Translations under genes and position numbers: made by a program | Assembly (NCBI RefSeq): GCF_004114425.1 | Contig: NZ_RDQF01000008.1 | Coordinates: 1 to 64,000, forward strand | From: Bradyrhizobium vignae | GTDB taxonomy: Bacteria > Pseudomonadota > Alphaproteobacteria > Rhizobiales > Xanthobacteraceae | Reading direction: 5' to 3' | Length of the DNA: 64,000 nt | The notes under the pieces: generated by a model | Database searches by the model: none | Told to the model about the DNA's origin: nothing | What the model saw: only the letters and a program-made list of their open reading frames with translations | Shown here: positions 16,693-25,605 of the stretch, piece after piece | Numbering within the stretch: the stretch's first letter is position 1 | Layout: each line of letters begins with the position of its first letter

Positions 16693-17553
16693 ATGCACCG
16701 CTTCCGGCCGATCCTCTCCGCCTTTCTGCTGCTCGTCCTCTCTTATGCGCGGGCCGATGCCGAGGGCGCCATTGGCGTAGCCGTGGACGATTTCAGCTAT
16801 ACCGATACGTCGGCCGAGCCGACCAACCAGACTGCCGCCCACGAGCGGCGGCTAGTGGCGTTCATGGCCGCGCTCAGACGAGATATCAGCGAGGGTGGGC
16901 GTTATCGGCTGGTGCCGTCCGCCCAGAACGGAGCGGCGTTCAAGGTGATCGGCGGTATCCAGAAGACGAGCACGCTGGTGCAGTGGGCGAAGGTCGCCGT
17001 GATCGACGTTGGCGCCAAGAAGCTCGTGATGGACAAGCTCTACAGCTTCCGCGGCGACAATGATGAATCATGGAGGCGCGCCGAGGTCTTCGTGTCCCGC
17101 GAGGTCATCGCGGCGCTGGGCATGCCTGCGCCGGCCGCGCTTGCAGTGTTCGATTTCGAGCTCGAGGACATGACCGCCGCCTCAGCGGGCGCGTCAGCCG
17201 GTTCAGACGCCTCGCACCTGGCCGAGGTCACCGGCGGTGTGCGCGAGGCGCTCGGCCAATCCGGCCGCTACCGGATCGTCGATATCGGCGGAGAGGCGGG
17301 GAAGGCGGGCGCTTTGCGCGATTGCGGCGGGTGCGAGGCCTCCATTGCGCAGAAGCTCGGTGCGGATCAGTCACTGATCGGCGTGGTGCGCCGCGTCAGC
17401 CGCACCGAATACACGCTCGGCTTCCAGCTTCGCGATGCCAGGACCGGCGCGGTGCTGGCGCGCGGCGACAGCGGCCTGCGCATGGGCGCGGACTATTCCT
17501 GGAAGCGCGGGGCGGTGCGGCTGGTGAGCGAACGGCTGATCGATAGCCAGTAG
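16693..17553 (+). CDS. Exported protein with two tandem DUF2380/DUF3280-like domains
   Basis: 286 residues. Signal peptide 1-23 (ILSAFLLLVLSYARADAEG). The mature protein is an internal duplication. Residues 25-140 begin IGVAVDDFSYTDTS and continue to ISEGGRYRLVP. Residues 152-286 begin LAVFDFELEDMTAAS and continue to LGQSGRYRIVD. Each half then has a cofactor- or ligand-type strand set ending in a conserved Trp or Arg. The second half has the pair CGGC near 212. I place it with the DUF2380/DUF3280 proteins, which often sit near methanol/PQQ or copper functions. It is divergent from the two-component pair, with 194 bases between starts, and may be its target. Function unknown. Confidence 0.7.
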   Translation: MHRFRPILSAFLLLVLSYARADAEGAIGVAVDDFSYTDTSAEPTNQTAAHERRLVAFMAALRRDISEGGRYRLVPSAQNGAAFKVIGGIQKTSTLVQWAKVAVIDVGAKKLVMDKLYSFRGDNDESWRRAEVFVSREVIAALGMPAPAALAVFDFELEDMTAASAGASAGSDASHLAEVTGGVREALGQSGRYRIVDIGGEAGKAGALRDCGGCEASIAQKLGADQSLIGVVRRVSRTEYTLGFQLRDARTGAVLARGDSGLRMGADYSWKRGAVRLVSERLIDSQ

Positions 17554-17577
17554 CGCCTATCGTGTGCGGTGCTTGCA

Positions 17578-17602
17578 TTACCTCTCCCTACGGGAGAGGT
17601 AA
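17578..17602. terminator. Bidirectional terminator hairpin
   Basis: Perfect 11-base stem TTACCTCTCCC (17578-17588) with GGGAGAGGTAA (17592-17602) and a three-base loop. It lies between two convergent genes and is likely to stop transcription from both sides. Confidence 0.65.
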
Positions 17603-17619
17603 ACCGCCGTCGTCGCACT

Positions 17620-18651
17620 TCAGAACGTCAGCTGCACCTTCATCGATTGCGAGCGGTCGCTGGCGAGCTCGAACGCGGCGACCGCGTTCTCGAACGGCAT
17701 GGTCGCCGTGATCAGCGGCTTGACGTCGATCAGCCCTTCGCCCATCAGGCGCACCGCCAGCTCGAACTCGGGATCGAAACGGAAGGTGCCGCGGAGCTGC
17801 AGTTCCTTGGCGACGATGGAGTTGATCGGCAGCGTCATCTCGCCGCCGAGACCGAGCTGCACCAGCGTCGATCCGGGCCTGAGCACGTCGAGCGCGGTGC
17901 GGAGCGCTGCCTGGTTGCCGGAGGCCTCGAACAGCGTGTCGAACACGCCCTTGCCGGCGCGCCAGGGATCGAGTGCGGCGGCGTTGGTCGCGACGTTGAT
18001 GGCGTGGGTCGCACCGAGTCTTCTCGCGACGGCAAGCGGCGCGTCGGCGACGTCAGTCACCACGATCTCGGATGCGCCGCCGAAACGCGACACCAAAATC
18101 ATCAGCGCGCCGATCGGACCGCAGCCAGTGATCAGCACGCGCCTGCCCAGCAGGGGACCGGCCTGCCTGCCGGCGTGCAGGCACACCGCAAGCGGTTCGG
18201 CGACCGCGGCTTCCGCCAGCGAGAGCTTGTCCGCGATCGGCACGGCCTGCGCCGCATCGACCGTGATGAATTCGCGAAAGCCGCCCTGCACATGGGGAAA
18301 GCGCATCGCGCTGCCGAGGAAGCGCATGTCGAGGCACTGGTTGCGCATGCCTTCCTGGCAATGCAGGCACGCCCCGCAAGGCCTGCTCGGATTGACCGCG
18401 ACGCGGGTGCCAGCCTTCACAGCGCTGACGCCGTCACCAACCGCGGCGACAACGCCCGCGATCTCATGCCCCAGCGCCATCGGCTCTCGGATGCGCACGA
18501 CGCCGAAACCGCCATGATGGTAGTAGTGCAGGTCAGAGCCGCAGATGCCGCCATTGGCGATCTTGACGCGGACCTCGCCGGGGCCGGGCGTCGGATCGGG
18601 GTAGTTGTCGATCCGCAGGTCCTTCGGGGCATGGATGACGACGGCGCGCAT
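17620..18651 (-). CDS. Zinc-dependent alcohol dehydrogenase, L-idonate 5-dehydrogenase type
   Basis: 343 residues, medium-chain dehydrogenase. Catalytic zinc ligands lie in GGICGSDLHYYHHGG (Cys near 38) and LGHEIAGVV (His near 60, Glu). The structural zinc lobe is PCGACLHCQEGMRNQC near 90-105. The Rossmann motif is ITGCGPIGALMI near 172. The combination fits IdnD-like enzymes that oxidise idonate to 5-ketogluconate with NAD(P). The ATG at 18651 follows a GGAG-like signal; a frame reaching to 19110 is only out-of-frame read-through of the next gene. It is the third gene of an SDR/enolase-superfamily operon, pointing to sugar-acid catabolism. Confidence 0.85.
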   Translation of the reverse strand: MRAVVIHAPKDLRIDNYPDPTPGPGEVRVKIANGGICGSDLHYYHHGGFGVVRIREPMALGHEIAGVVAAVGDGVSAVKAGTRVAVNPSRPCGACLHCQEGMRNQCLDMRFLGSAMRFPHVQGGFREFITVDAAQAVPIADKLSLAEAAVAEPLAVCLHAGRQAGPLLGRRVLITGCGPIGALMILVSRFGGASEIVVTDVADAPLAVARRLGATHAINVATNAAALDPWRAGKGVFDTLFEASGNQAALRTALDVLRPGSTLVQLGLGGEMTLPINSIVAKELQLRGTFRFDPEFELAVRLMGEGLIDVKPLITATMPFENAVAAFELASDRSQSMKVQLTF

Positions 18652-18671
18652 GGCTTGCTCCTTGTTCGCGG

Positions 18672-19439
18672 TCACATCGCGGCGATCATGCCGCCATCGA
18701 CATAAATGATCTGGCCGTTGACGTAGGTGGAAGCGTCGGACGCCAGGAAGATCGCGGCGCCCACCAGTTCGTCCGGCTTGCCCCAGCGCTTGGAGGGAAT
18801 GCGGCCCATCAGCCAATTGTTGAAATCGGTATTGTTGACCAGCGCCTCGTTCATGTCGGTCAGCATGTAGCCGGGGCCGATCGCATTGGCCTGGATGCCG
18901 TGCTGGGCCCATTCCACCGCCATCGAGCGGGTCAGGTTCTTGATGCCGCCCTTGGCCGCGGTGTAGGGCGCGATGGTGGGGCGCGCGAGCTCGCTGCCGA
19001 GCGAGCCGATATTGATGATCTTGCCGCGCTTGCGCGGGATCATGCGCTTGGCCGCCTCGCGGCCGATCACGAAGGCGCTGGTGAGATTGGTCTCGATCAC
19101 CTTGCGCCATTCGTCGGTGCTGAACTCGACGAGCGGCTTGCGGTGCTGGATGCCGGCATTGTTGACGACGATGTCGACCATGATGCCCTTCTTGTCGAAG
19201 TCGTTGAAGGCCGCGACGATCGCCGGCTCGTCGGTGACGTTGAAGGCGGCGCCCTCGGCCTGATGTCCGGCGGCACGGAACTCGGCGACGGCCTGCTCGA
19301 CACGCTTGGCATCGACGCCGTTGACGATGATCCTGGCGCCGGCCCTGGCCATGCCCTCGGCAATGGCACGGCCGAGGCCGCGGGAGGAGCCGGTCACGAG
19401 CGCGGTGCGGCCGGAAAGGTCGAAGAGGGAAGTGCTCAT
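18672..19439 (-). CDS. SDR-family gluconate 5-dehydrogenase-like oxidoreductase
   Basis: 255 residues. Cofactor motif TGSSRGLG at 16-23, NNAG near 91, and the catalytic set Ser (NIGSLGSE), Tyr and Lys in APYTAAKGG near 157-163 are all intact. The C-terminal YVNGQIIYVDGG ending is typical. The closest named type is IdnO, which reduces 5-ketogluconate to gluconate. Together with the IdnD-like gene 20 bases downstream it can interconvert idonate and gluconate epimers. It is preceded by the enolase-superfamily gene with a 12-base gap, so the three form an operon. Confidence 0.85.
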   Translation of the reverse strand: MSTSLFDLSGRTALVTGSSRGLGRAIAEGMARAGARIIVNGVDAKRVEQAVAEFRAAGHQAEGAAFNVTDEPAIVAAFNDFDKKGIMVDIVVNNAGIQHRKPLVEFSTDEWRKVIETNLTSAFVIGREAAKRMIPRKRGKIINIGSLGSELARPTIAPYTAAKGGIKNLTRSMAVEWAQHGIQANAIGPGYMLTDMNEALVNNTDFNNWLMGRIPSKRWGKPDELVGAAIFLASDASTYVNGQIIYVDGGMIAAM

Positions 19440-19451
19440 CTCGAGGAATCC

Positions 19452-20651
19452 TTAGACGTTGGAGCGGCGCACGATGAGATCGGAGCGCTCGAATACGGCG
19501 GGCAGGAGGTCGGCGCCGAGACCCGGTCCTTCCATCGGATAGACGTAACCGTCCTTGATCACAGGCATCGTGGTGACGAGCTCATTGTACCAGCCCTTGT
19601 AGAAGGCGCGCACCGATTCCTGGATCAAGGTGTTGGGCTGGCTGAAAGACATGTGGATGGCGGCGATGAAGCCGATCGGGCCAATACAGTCATGAGGAGC
19701 AAAAGGCCGGTGATAGGTCTCGGCCATCGCCGCGATCTTGCGGCCCTCGGTGAGGCCGCCGGTCCAGCACAGATCAGCCATCACCACATGCATGGCGTCG
19801 CGGTCGAGCATGTCCTTGTAGGGGAAGCGCGAGCCCAGCGTCTCGCTGGCGCAGACCCAGACGTCGGTCGAGCGGGCATATTCGGCCAGCGCCTGCGGCG
19901 AGTTCATCCGGATCGGGTCTTCGTACCAGGTCGGCTTGTACGGCTCGAGCGCGCGCGCGATCTGCTTGGCGGTCGGCAGATTCCACAGCGAGTGGAGCTC
20001 GACCATGATCTCCATCTTGTCGCCGACCGCTTTGCGGATCTTCTCGAACGGCTCGATCGCCTGCTTCATCTGCGCTGCGGTGATGTAGAGGCCCTTGTTT
20101 TCCTGTGCCGCCGGATCGAACGGCCAGATCTTCATCGCGGAGATGCCGCTTTCCAGGAGGCTTTCGGCCAGCGCATCGGCACGATTCATGAAGCCGTCGA
20201 GATCCTCATAAGGTCCCTTGGAAGCACCGAGATTCCAGTTCGCAACCGGGCTGATATTGGTGGAGCGGACATATTGCGTGCCGGCGCAGGTGTTGTAGAT
20301 GCGCTGCTTGTCGCGGCAGAGGCCGCCGAGCATCTGGTGAACCGGCTGATTGCAGACCTTGCCGAACAAATCCCACAGCGCGATGTCGATGGCGGAGGCC
20401 GCGCGATACTCGACGCCGGTGGAGGACTGCGCCATCGGCAGGTTCAGCATGTCGCGATGGATCGCTTCGATGTGCAGCGGATTGCGGCCGAGCAGGCGGC
20501 CGGCAAAGGTGTCGTGGATCTGCGCCTCGACCGCGCCGGCGCCGTAGAATGTTTCGCCGAGCCCGATCACACCCGTGTCGGTGTGGATGCGGACCCAGAT
20601 GACGTTGGAGAATTCCTCGGTGCGCAGGGTCTCGATCGACGTGATCTTCAC
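19452..20651 (-). CDS. Mandelate racemase/muconate lactonising-family acid-sugar dehydratase
   Basis: 399 residues, enolase superfamily. The N-terminal capping domain (1-120) is followed by a TIM barrel with an AMKIWPF catalytic strand. Metal ligands lie in IMVELHSLWN, the Glu of WYEDPIRM and the Glu of CASETLGS, and the late catalytic histidine in FAPHDCIGPIG. These features fit acid-sugar dehydratases (gluconate, mannonate, galactarate types). The context of idonate/gluconate dehydrogenases and a GntR regulator supports dehydration of a hexonate to a 2-keto-3-deoxy acid. The exact substrate cannot be read. Confidence 0.85.
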   Translation of the reverse strand: MKITSIETLRTEEFSNVIWVRIHTDTGVIGLGETFYGAGAVEAQIHDTFAGRLLGRNPLHIEAIHRDMLNLPMAQSSTGVEYRAASAIDIALWDLFGKVCNQPVHQMLGGLCRDKQRIYNTCAGTQYVRSTNISPVANWNLGASKGPYEDLDGFMNRADALAESLLESGISAMKIWPFDPAAQENKGLYITAAQMKQAIEPFEKIRKAVGDKMEIMVELHSLWNLPTAKQIARALEPYKPTWYEDPIRMNSPQALAEYARSTDVWVCASETLGSRFPYKDMLDRDAMHVVMADLCWTGGLTEGRKIAAMAETYHRPFAPHDCIGPIGFIAAIHMSFSQPNTLIQESVRAFYKGWYNELVTTMPVIKDGYVYPMEGPGLGADLLPAVFERSDLIVRRSNV

Positions 20652-20746
20652 GGCAACAGTCCTCCCGTCGGGGGCATAGCCCGCCCGTTTATTGTCATTT
20701 CCGCGCGGCCAATCGCGGCGCGCCCGGCCGCAGTCTTTACGCCCGC

Positions 20747-20762
20747 TTGTAATATATCACAA
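20747..20762. promoter_or_regulatory. GntR-type operator candidate
   Basis: TTGTAATATATCACAA, a 16-base palindrome matching its reverse complement at 14 positions. It is an AT-rich island in GC-rich DNA, 80 bases upstream of the GntR gene and about 95 bases upstream of the divergent sugar-acid operon. GntR/FadR-type regulators bind TNGT..ACNA palindromes of this kind, so this site probably controls both directions. Confidence 0.6.
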
Positions 20763-20841
20763 CATGTTTTAGGACGTCACCAACAAGGCGCCACCTGCCA
20801 AGGCGCACCTGCACGAGAACGCGGGTTTACGGGAGGACGAC

Positions 20842-21609
20842 ATGGCACGGCGCAAGCGCGCGCTCGAGGTGGTGAGAAACGAGGATGACGGCGGAGGCAG
20901 GCCCTCCCGGAGCAACCGTCTCAACTTTTTCGAGTTGGCCTATCAGAGGATCGAAGAGCTCCTGGTGCATTGCGAGCTCAAGCCCGGCCAGTTCCTGACG
21001 ATGCTGGAATTGCAGCAGATCACGGGCTTCGGCCGCACGCCGGTGCATCACGCCGTCAATCGTCTCTCGGCCGACACTCTCATCATCATCCGGCCTCGTC
21101 ATGGCCTGCACATCGCCCCGATCGACCTGGCGCGCGAGCGCATGCTGCTGGCGTTACGCCGCGACATGGAGCGCTTCGTGATCCGCCTTGCGGCCGATCG
21201 CGCCAGCCTGTCGCATCGCAATCAGGCGCTGCACATCGAGCGCCTGTTGCGCGAGCGCCGCGCCAGCCTGACCCTCGACGAATTCAACAGCCTCGACCGT
21301 CGGATCGATGCGTTGGTGCTGGAGGCCGCGGGCGAGCCGTTCCTGGTGCATACGCTGCGGCCGCTGCACACGCTGTATCGCCGCATCGGCTACATCCACC
21401 ATCGCTTCATGCCGGGGCAGGCCGATCTATCGGGCACGATCGATCATCATCTCGCCATTCTCGCAGCCGTCGCCAACCGCCGCGTCGAGGACGCGGTGAA
21501 GGCGAGCGATGCCCTGATCGACTACATGGGCGAGATGTTCACGGGCATGGAAGCGGGGATCGATCCGCGCCTGCTCGATTGCAGCATCGAGCCGCTGCTC
21601 GGCGCGTAG
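20842..21609 (+). CDS. GntR-family transcriptional regulator (FCD type)
   Basis: 255 residues. Winged helix at about 30-95: FFELAYQRIEELLVHCELKP, then FGRTPVHHAVNRLSAD. An all-helical FadR-like C-terminal domain spans 105-245, with metal-type histidines (for example TIDHHLAIL). The ATG at 20842 has GGGAGGACG ahead of it. It is divergent from the sugar-acid operon and 24 bases upstream of an MFS importer in the same direction, so it is well placed to regulate uptake and catabolism of a sugar acid through the palindrome at 20747-20762. Confidence 0.85.
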   Translation: MARRKRALEVVRNEDDGGGRPSRSNRLNFFELAYQRIEELLVHCELKPGQFLTMLELQQITGFGRTPVHHAVNRLSADTLIIIRPRHGLHIAPIDLARERMLLALRRDMERFVIRLAADRASLSHRNQALHIERLLRERRASLTLDEFNSLDRRIDALVLEAAGEPFLVHTLRPLHTLYRRIGYIHHRFMPGQADLSGTIDHHLAILAAVANRRVEDAVKASDALIDYMGEMFTGMEAGIDPRLLDCSIEPLLGA

Positions 21610-21633
21610 AGAGTTCTGAAGAAAGGAAGAAGA

Positions 21634-22998
21634 ATGGCAACGATGGCGATGGCAAAACCGACCGCGAGCGAAGCCGCGGTCCGCTACCTCATCACGAACT
21701 ACAGTCCCAAGGGCAACAAGGTCGGCTGGCTGATGATGGCCTCGATCCTGGTCGAGGCCTGGGACCTCTATTCGATCGCCTTCGTGCTGATCTTCATCAA
21801 GGAGCAGTACAATCCCGATCCGCTGATGCTCGGCCTTGCCGCGGCCGGCACGCAAGGCGGCGCCCTGATCGGTGCGCTGCTCGGCGGTTGGCTGTCCGAC
21901 AAGATCGGCCGCCGCGTGATGTTCCTGGTGACGATGGTGATGTTCATCGTGCTGGCGCTGGCGCAGGCCTTCGTGCCGAACGTTGCTTGGCTGGTGGTCA
22001 TCCGCTTCCTGCTCGGCATTCCCTTGGGCTCGGACATCTCGACCGGATACACCTACATCATGGAATCCATGGCCAAGGGCGAGCGCGAGGTCATGGGCAA
22101 CCGCTGGCAGTTCATGTTTGCGGTCGGCGAGGTCCTGACCATCGGCGTCATCGTGATCTTCCTCCTGGTCGACATGAACCACGAGATGCTGTGGCGCGTC
22201 ACGCTCGGCCTCGGCGCGGTGCCGGCGCTGATCATCCTCATCATGCGCCATGACGTGCCGGAGACGGCGGTCTGGCTGGTGCAGAAGGGCCGCTATCGCG
22301 AGGCCAAGCAGGTCGCGCGCGAGATGTTCAACGACAATCTCGACATGCTGCCGGACCAAGATGTTGTGGTGCCGAAGGTCTCGACTGGCGCCTTCCTCGC
22401 CGACCTCAAGAAGGATCCGATCCGCTGGCGCGCGACGGTCTACGGCTGGATCGCCTGCTTCATGCAAGCAAGCGAGTTTTCGACCTTCGCGTTCTACCTG
22501 CCGGTGCTGTTCGCGATGGTCGGCGTTTCGTCAATTCTCGGCAACAATCTGGTGACGATGGCGCTATTTGCCTTCGCGGCGCTGTCGGGCTGGGTCGGAC
22601 CCTTGCTGACGCCGAAGATCGGCCATCGCGGCATCTCGATCGCCGGTTTCTCGATCGTGCTGGTATCGCTGCTCGTCGCGGCCTTCGCGCTCTACACCGA
22701 CAACAAGATGCTGCTGCCGTTCGCGGCCGCCGCGATGCTGTGGGGCCATTACTGGGACGCCTCGAACTGCATGACGATCCCGACCATGGTCGCCAAGCCG
22801 AAATATCGCGGCACCGCCAGCGGCTTCGCCTACATGTTCGTGAAGCTGCCGTCATTCCTGGCGATCTTCCTGTTCCCGTCGCTGTTCGCGGCGATCGGGC
22901 AGGCCAACGCCACGCTGTTCGTCGCAGTCTTCCCGCTGATCGGATTGCTCGCCGCGATCTTCATTCTGCCGGAAGTCTACGGCTACGAGAACGACTAG
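21634..22998 (+). CDS. MFS transporter, sugar-acid/organic-acid importer candidate
   Basis: 454 residues with 12 predicted membrane helices. The MFS loop motif GGWLSDKIGRRVMF lies between TM2 and TM3 (about 88-100), and a matching charged loop precedes TM8. The long central loop (about 215-255) is acidic/basic mixed. AAGAAAGGAAG provides the ribosome binding site. It is co-directional with the GntR regulator 24 bases upstream and is the only transporter at this locus, so it is the likely importer for the sugar acid processed by the divergent operon. Confidence 0.85.
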   Translation: MATMAMAKPTASEAAVRYLITNYSPKGNKVGWLMMASILVEAWDLYSIAFVLIFIKEQYNPDPLMLGLAAAGTQGGALIGALLGGWLSDKIGRRVMFLVTMVMFIVLALAQAFVPNVAWLVVIRFLLGIPLGSDISTGYTYIMESMAKGEREVMGNRWQFMFAVGEVLTIGVIVIFLLVDMNHEMLWRVTLGLGAVPALIILIMRHDVPETAVWLVQKGRYREAKQVAREMFNDNLDMLPDQDVVVPKVSTGAFLADLKKDPIRWRATVYGWIACFMQASEFSTFAFYLPVLFAMVGVSSILGNNLVTMALFAFAALSGWVGPLLTPKIGHRGISIAGFSIVLVSLLVAAFALYTDNKMLLPFAAAAMLWGHYWDASNCMTIPTMVAKPKYRGTASGFAYMFVKLPSFLAIFLFPSLFAAIGQANATLFVAVFPLIGLLAAIFILPEVYGYEND

Positions 22999-23007
22999 GA
23001 GAGAATG

Positions 23008-24258
23008 CTACCCGATCGCGGCCGCCAAGGCCGCGATCAGAGCAGGCGGCGTCACCAGCAGACCGAGCTTGAGGAAAGGCCAGGCGCCGACCTCGATCTT
23101 CTCGCGCCGGAGCGCGACCAGCCAAAGGATGGTGGCGAGCGAGCCGGTCACCGACAGATTGGGGCCGAGATCGACGCCGATCAGGATGGCGCTGACGACG
23201 GATGCGGGCAGGTGATCGCTGGCGGCCACCGAGCCGGCGACGAGGCCGACCGGCAGATTGTTGGCGACGTTGTCGGCCAGCGCGGTGGCAATGCCGACGC
23301 TCCAGGCAGCCTCCGTCGCGGACTGCGCCACAGCTTGGTGCAGCAGCGCGCTCAGCTGGGCGATCACGCCGGTTTTCACCAGCGCTTCCACCATGACGAA
23401 GAGCCCGCCGACCAGCGGCAGCACGCTCCAGGAGACACCGTGCAGCAAGGGCAAAGGCGATTGCCGGCTGATCAGCAGCACGATCGCTGCCGTCGCCACG
23501 CCGCAGATGAAGGTCGGCAGCCCCAATTGCAGGTCGAGGGCCGAGGCCCAGATCAGCACGATACCGATGGCGCCGATGCCGTAGGCCGTCAACAGGCCGC
23601 CGCGGCTGAGTTTGGGATGAGGCACCCGCGTCTCGATGGTCTCGTCCCTCAGCTCGCGACGCAGGGCAAGGCGTAGTGCGACGTAGGTGAGAACAATCGA
23701 GGCGAGCGACGGCAGAGCGAACTGCCGCAGCCAGGTCCCCAGATGCGGCATGTTCTTGCCGAACACGACGAGGTTGGCCGGATTGGAGATCGGCAGCACG
23801 AAGCTTGCGGCATTGGCAATGAAGGCACAGACGAAGAGGTAGGGGAGTGGCTTGGCGCCGGCCGCGCGCGTCGCGGCATAGACGGCGGGCGTCAACACGA
23901 TCGCGGTTGCGTCGTTCGAGAGCAGCACCGTCACGAATGTCCCGACCAGATAGATCAACAAGAACAGCCGCTGCGGCGAGCCGCGCGCATGCCCGACCGC
24001 GAACGCGGCAAGATAATCGAACAGGCCTTCGAGCCGCGCCAGCTCGGCGATCAGCATCATGCCGATCAGAAAGAGATAAACGTCGAGGCCCTTCTCGATG
24101 CCGACGAGCGCGTCATGCCAGGGCAGGAAGCCAAGCACCACCAGCACGGCGGCGCCGATGACGGCCCAGATCGCCTCGGGCATGCGAAACGGGCGGATGA
24201 TGACGCCTGCGGTCGCGGCTACGATGATGCTCCAGGCCCAGATGGCGTCAGATGGCAC
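23008..24258 (-). CDS. ArsB/NhaD-superfamily anion or cation transporter
   Basis: 416 residues, 10-11 membrane helices. The segment LLSNDATAIVLTPAVYAATR (about 113-132) and the following LPISNPANLVVFG are the hallmarks of ArsB-type arsenite pumps and the wider ion-transporter superfamily. A mirrored second half contains ADNVANNLPVGL. Substrate could be arsenite or another oxyanion/dicarboxylate. There is no arsR/arsC next to it. The start lies two bases after the stop of the MFS gene, so they are co-transcribed. The 3' end of the gene contains a perfect hairpin that doubles as a terminator. Confidence 0.8.
   Translation of the reverse strand: MPSDAIWAWSIIVAATAGVIIRPFRMPEAIWAVIGAAVLVVLGFLPWHDALVGIEKGLDVYLFLIGMMLIAELARLEGLFDYLAAFAVGHARGSPQRLFLLIYLVGTFVTVLLSNDATAIVLTPAVYAATRAAGAKPLPYLFVCAFIANAASFVLPISNPANLVVFGKNMPHLGTWLRQFALPSLASIVLTYVALRLALRRELRDETIETRVPHPKLSRGGLLTAYGIGAIGIVLIWASALDLQLGLPTFICGVATAAIVLLISRQSPLPLLHGVSWSVLPLVGGLFVMVEALVKTGVIAQLSALLHQAVAQSATEAAWSVGIATALADNVANNLPVGLVAGSVAASDHLPASVVSAILIGVDLGPNLSVTGSLATILWLVALRREKIEVGAWPFLKLGLLVTPPALIAALAAAIG
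23014..23038. terminator. Hairpin terminator inside the end of the ArsB-like gene
   Basis: Perfect 10-base stem GATCGCGGCC (23014-23023) with GGCCGCGATC (23029-23038) and a five-base loop. It lies within the last codons of the minus-strand gene and just past the stop of the plus-strand MFS gene at 22998. It is probably the shared terminator between convergent operons. Confidence 0.6.
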
Positions 24259-24260
24259 GT

Positions 24261-25553
24261 TCAGTCCTCAATGCGGAACGGGATCATTCGGCAGCGATAG
24301 CCGATGCTGGAGCCGCTGTCTTCTCCCTGCGGCCGCAAGGTGCCATGCCGCGTCTCGGGCAAGGCGAGGACACAGATGAGGGCGCCGATCGCCGAGACCG
24401 TGCCGAGCGCAATGAAGGCCGCATCGTAGCCCGCACCGACCACGACGAAGCCGGCGAGCGTTGTCGAGAGCGCAGCTCCAATGCTCTGGGCGGTGATGAC
24501 CGCGCCCTGCGCCACGTTGAAGCGGCCGGTGTTGCGCATGAGGTCGGCCACGATGACGGGGAAGATCGCGCCGAAGATACCGGCGCCGATGCCGTCGAGA
24601 AGCTGCACGCCGACGAGCCAGAACGGATTGTCAGAGAGCGTGTAAAGCGCCCCCCGAACAGGCAGGATCAGCAATGCGGCGAGGAAGAAGCGCTTGTGCC
24701 CCCAATTGTCGGCCCTGGCGCCGACCAACATCGCGAACGGCACCATCACAATTTGCGCCGCGACGATGCAGGCCGACATCAGGCTGGTGCCGATGTTCTT
24801 GTCCTGAAGAGCGAGCTTTTGCCCAACCAGCGGCAACATGGCGGCGTTGGAGAGGTGAAACAGAACCACACAGATCGCGAAGACGAGAAGGGGGCGACAG
24901 GTCAGGAGCACGCCGAGACCTGATGGCTGTTCGCGCTCGCTGCCCGCAACCGCATCGTGCAGCCCGCGGGCCAGGTCGTGGTCGATGGCGCCTTCAGGGA
25001 TCGCAAGGATGCTGACGAGGCTCGCGGTCGCCATGGCGCCGAGCAGGTAGAAGACGACGTTCGGGCCGAAATGGTAGGCCCCGATACCCGCGATCGCCGC
25101 CGCCACGGCATTGCCCGCATGATTGAACGTCTCGTTGCGTCCGATCCGCGCGGTGAAGGCGTGGTGGCCGACTGTACCGAGCGACACGGCGGCGAGGGCC
25201 GGCGGGAAAATCACGCTGGCCGCATGCGCTATACTTTGCGAGAGGGCGACCGGCACAAAGCATGGAAAGAGTGGCAGCATCAGTGAGGCGACCGTCACCA
25301 GAATGGATGCGACGGCCATCACCGGACGCTTGGCCTTGGTTGAATCGATCAGCGCCCCCGCCGGCGTCTGCGCGAGGATGCCGGCGAGCGCGGCGACCGA
25401 CATCACCATACCGATGCGGGCCTCGTCCCACCGCTGCTCCGTGAGGAGATAGACGGCAAGATAGGGACCGAGACCATCGCGGACGTCGGCGAGGAAGAAG
25501 TTGGCCGCATCCAGCGCGCGGCTGGCGCGTCTGCGATCTGCATGTGTGGACAC
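24261..25553 (-). CDS. MFS transporter, efflux-type
   Basis: 430 residues, 12 predicted helices. Near the start, NFFLADVRDGLGPYLAVYLL is a distinctive first helix, followed by TPAGALIDSTKAKRP in the MFS loop 2-3 position. The second half repeats the fold with a charged loop VGARADNWGHKRFF. The family resembles uncharacterised MFS proteins found beside metal(loid) genes. It shares an operon with the ArsB-like pump (2-base gap) and lies 52 bases downstream of the tandem-repeat protein gene, so it might be the distal part of the sigma-54-driven operon. Substrate unknown. Confidence 0.8.
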   Translation of the reverse strand: MSTHADRRRASRALDAANFFLADVRDGLGPYLAVYLLTEQRWDEARIGMVMSVAALAGILAQTPAGALIDSTKAKRPVMAVASILVTVASLMLPLFPCFVPVALSQSIAHAASVIFPPALAAVSLGTVGHHAFTARIGRNETFNHAGNAVAAAIAGIGAYHFGPNVVFYLLGAMATASLVSILAIPEGAIDHDLARGLHDAVAGSEREQPSGLGVLLTCRPLLVFAICVVLFHLSNAAMLPLVGQKLALQDKNIGTSLMSACIVAAQIVMVPFAMLVGARADNWGHKRFFLAALLILPVRGALYTLSDNPFWLVGVQLLDGIGAGIFGAIFPVIVADLMRNTGRFNVAQGAVITAQSIGAALSTTLAGFVVVGAGYDAAFIALGTVSAIGALICVLALPETRHGTLRPQGEDSGSSIGYRCRMIPFRIED

Positions 25554-25605
25554 GACAGCCTCCAGTCAAATGCGGCACGTTTCGTCCTCGCCGCGAGCGC
25601 CCTGC

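Noticed and set aside
18900..20888. Open frame of about 660 codons on the plus strand
   Set aside because: Antisense to two well-supported dehydrogenase and dehydratase genes; no motif of its own.
23008..24258. Complete arsenic resistance operon
   Set aside because: Only an ArsB-like transporter is seen; arsC, arsH and an adjacent ars-type repressor are missing.
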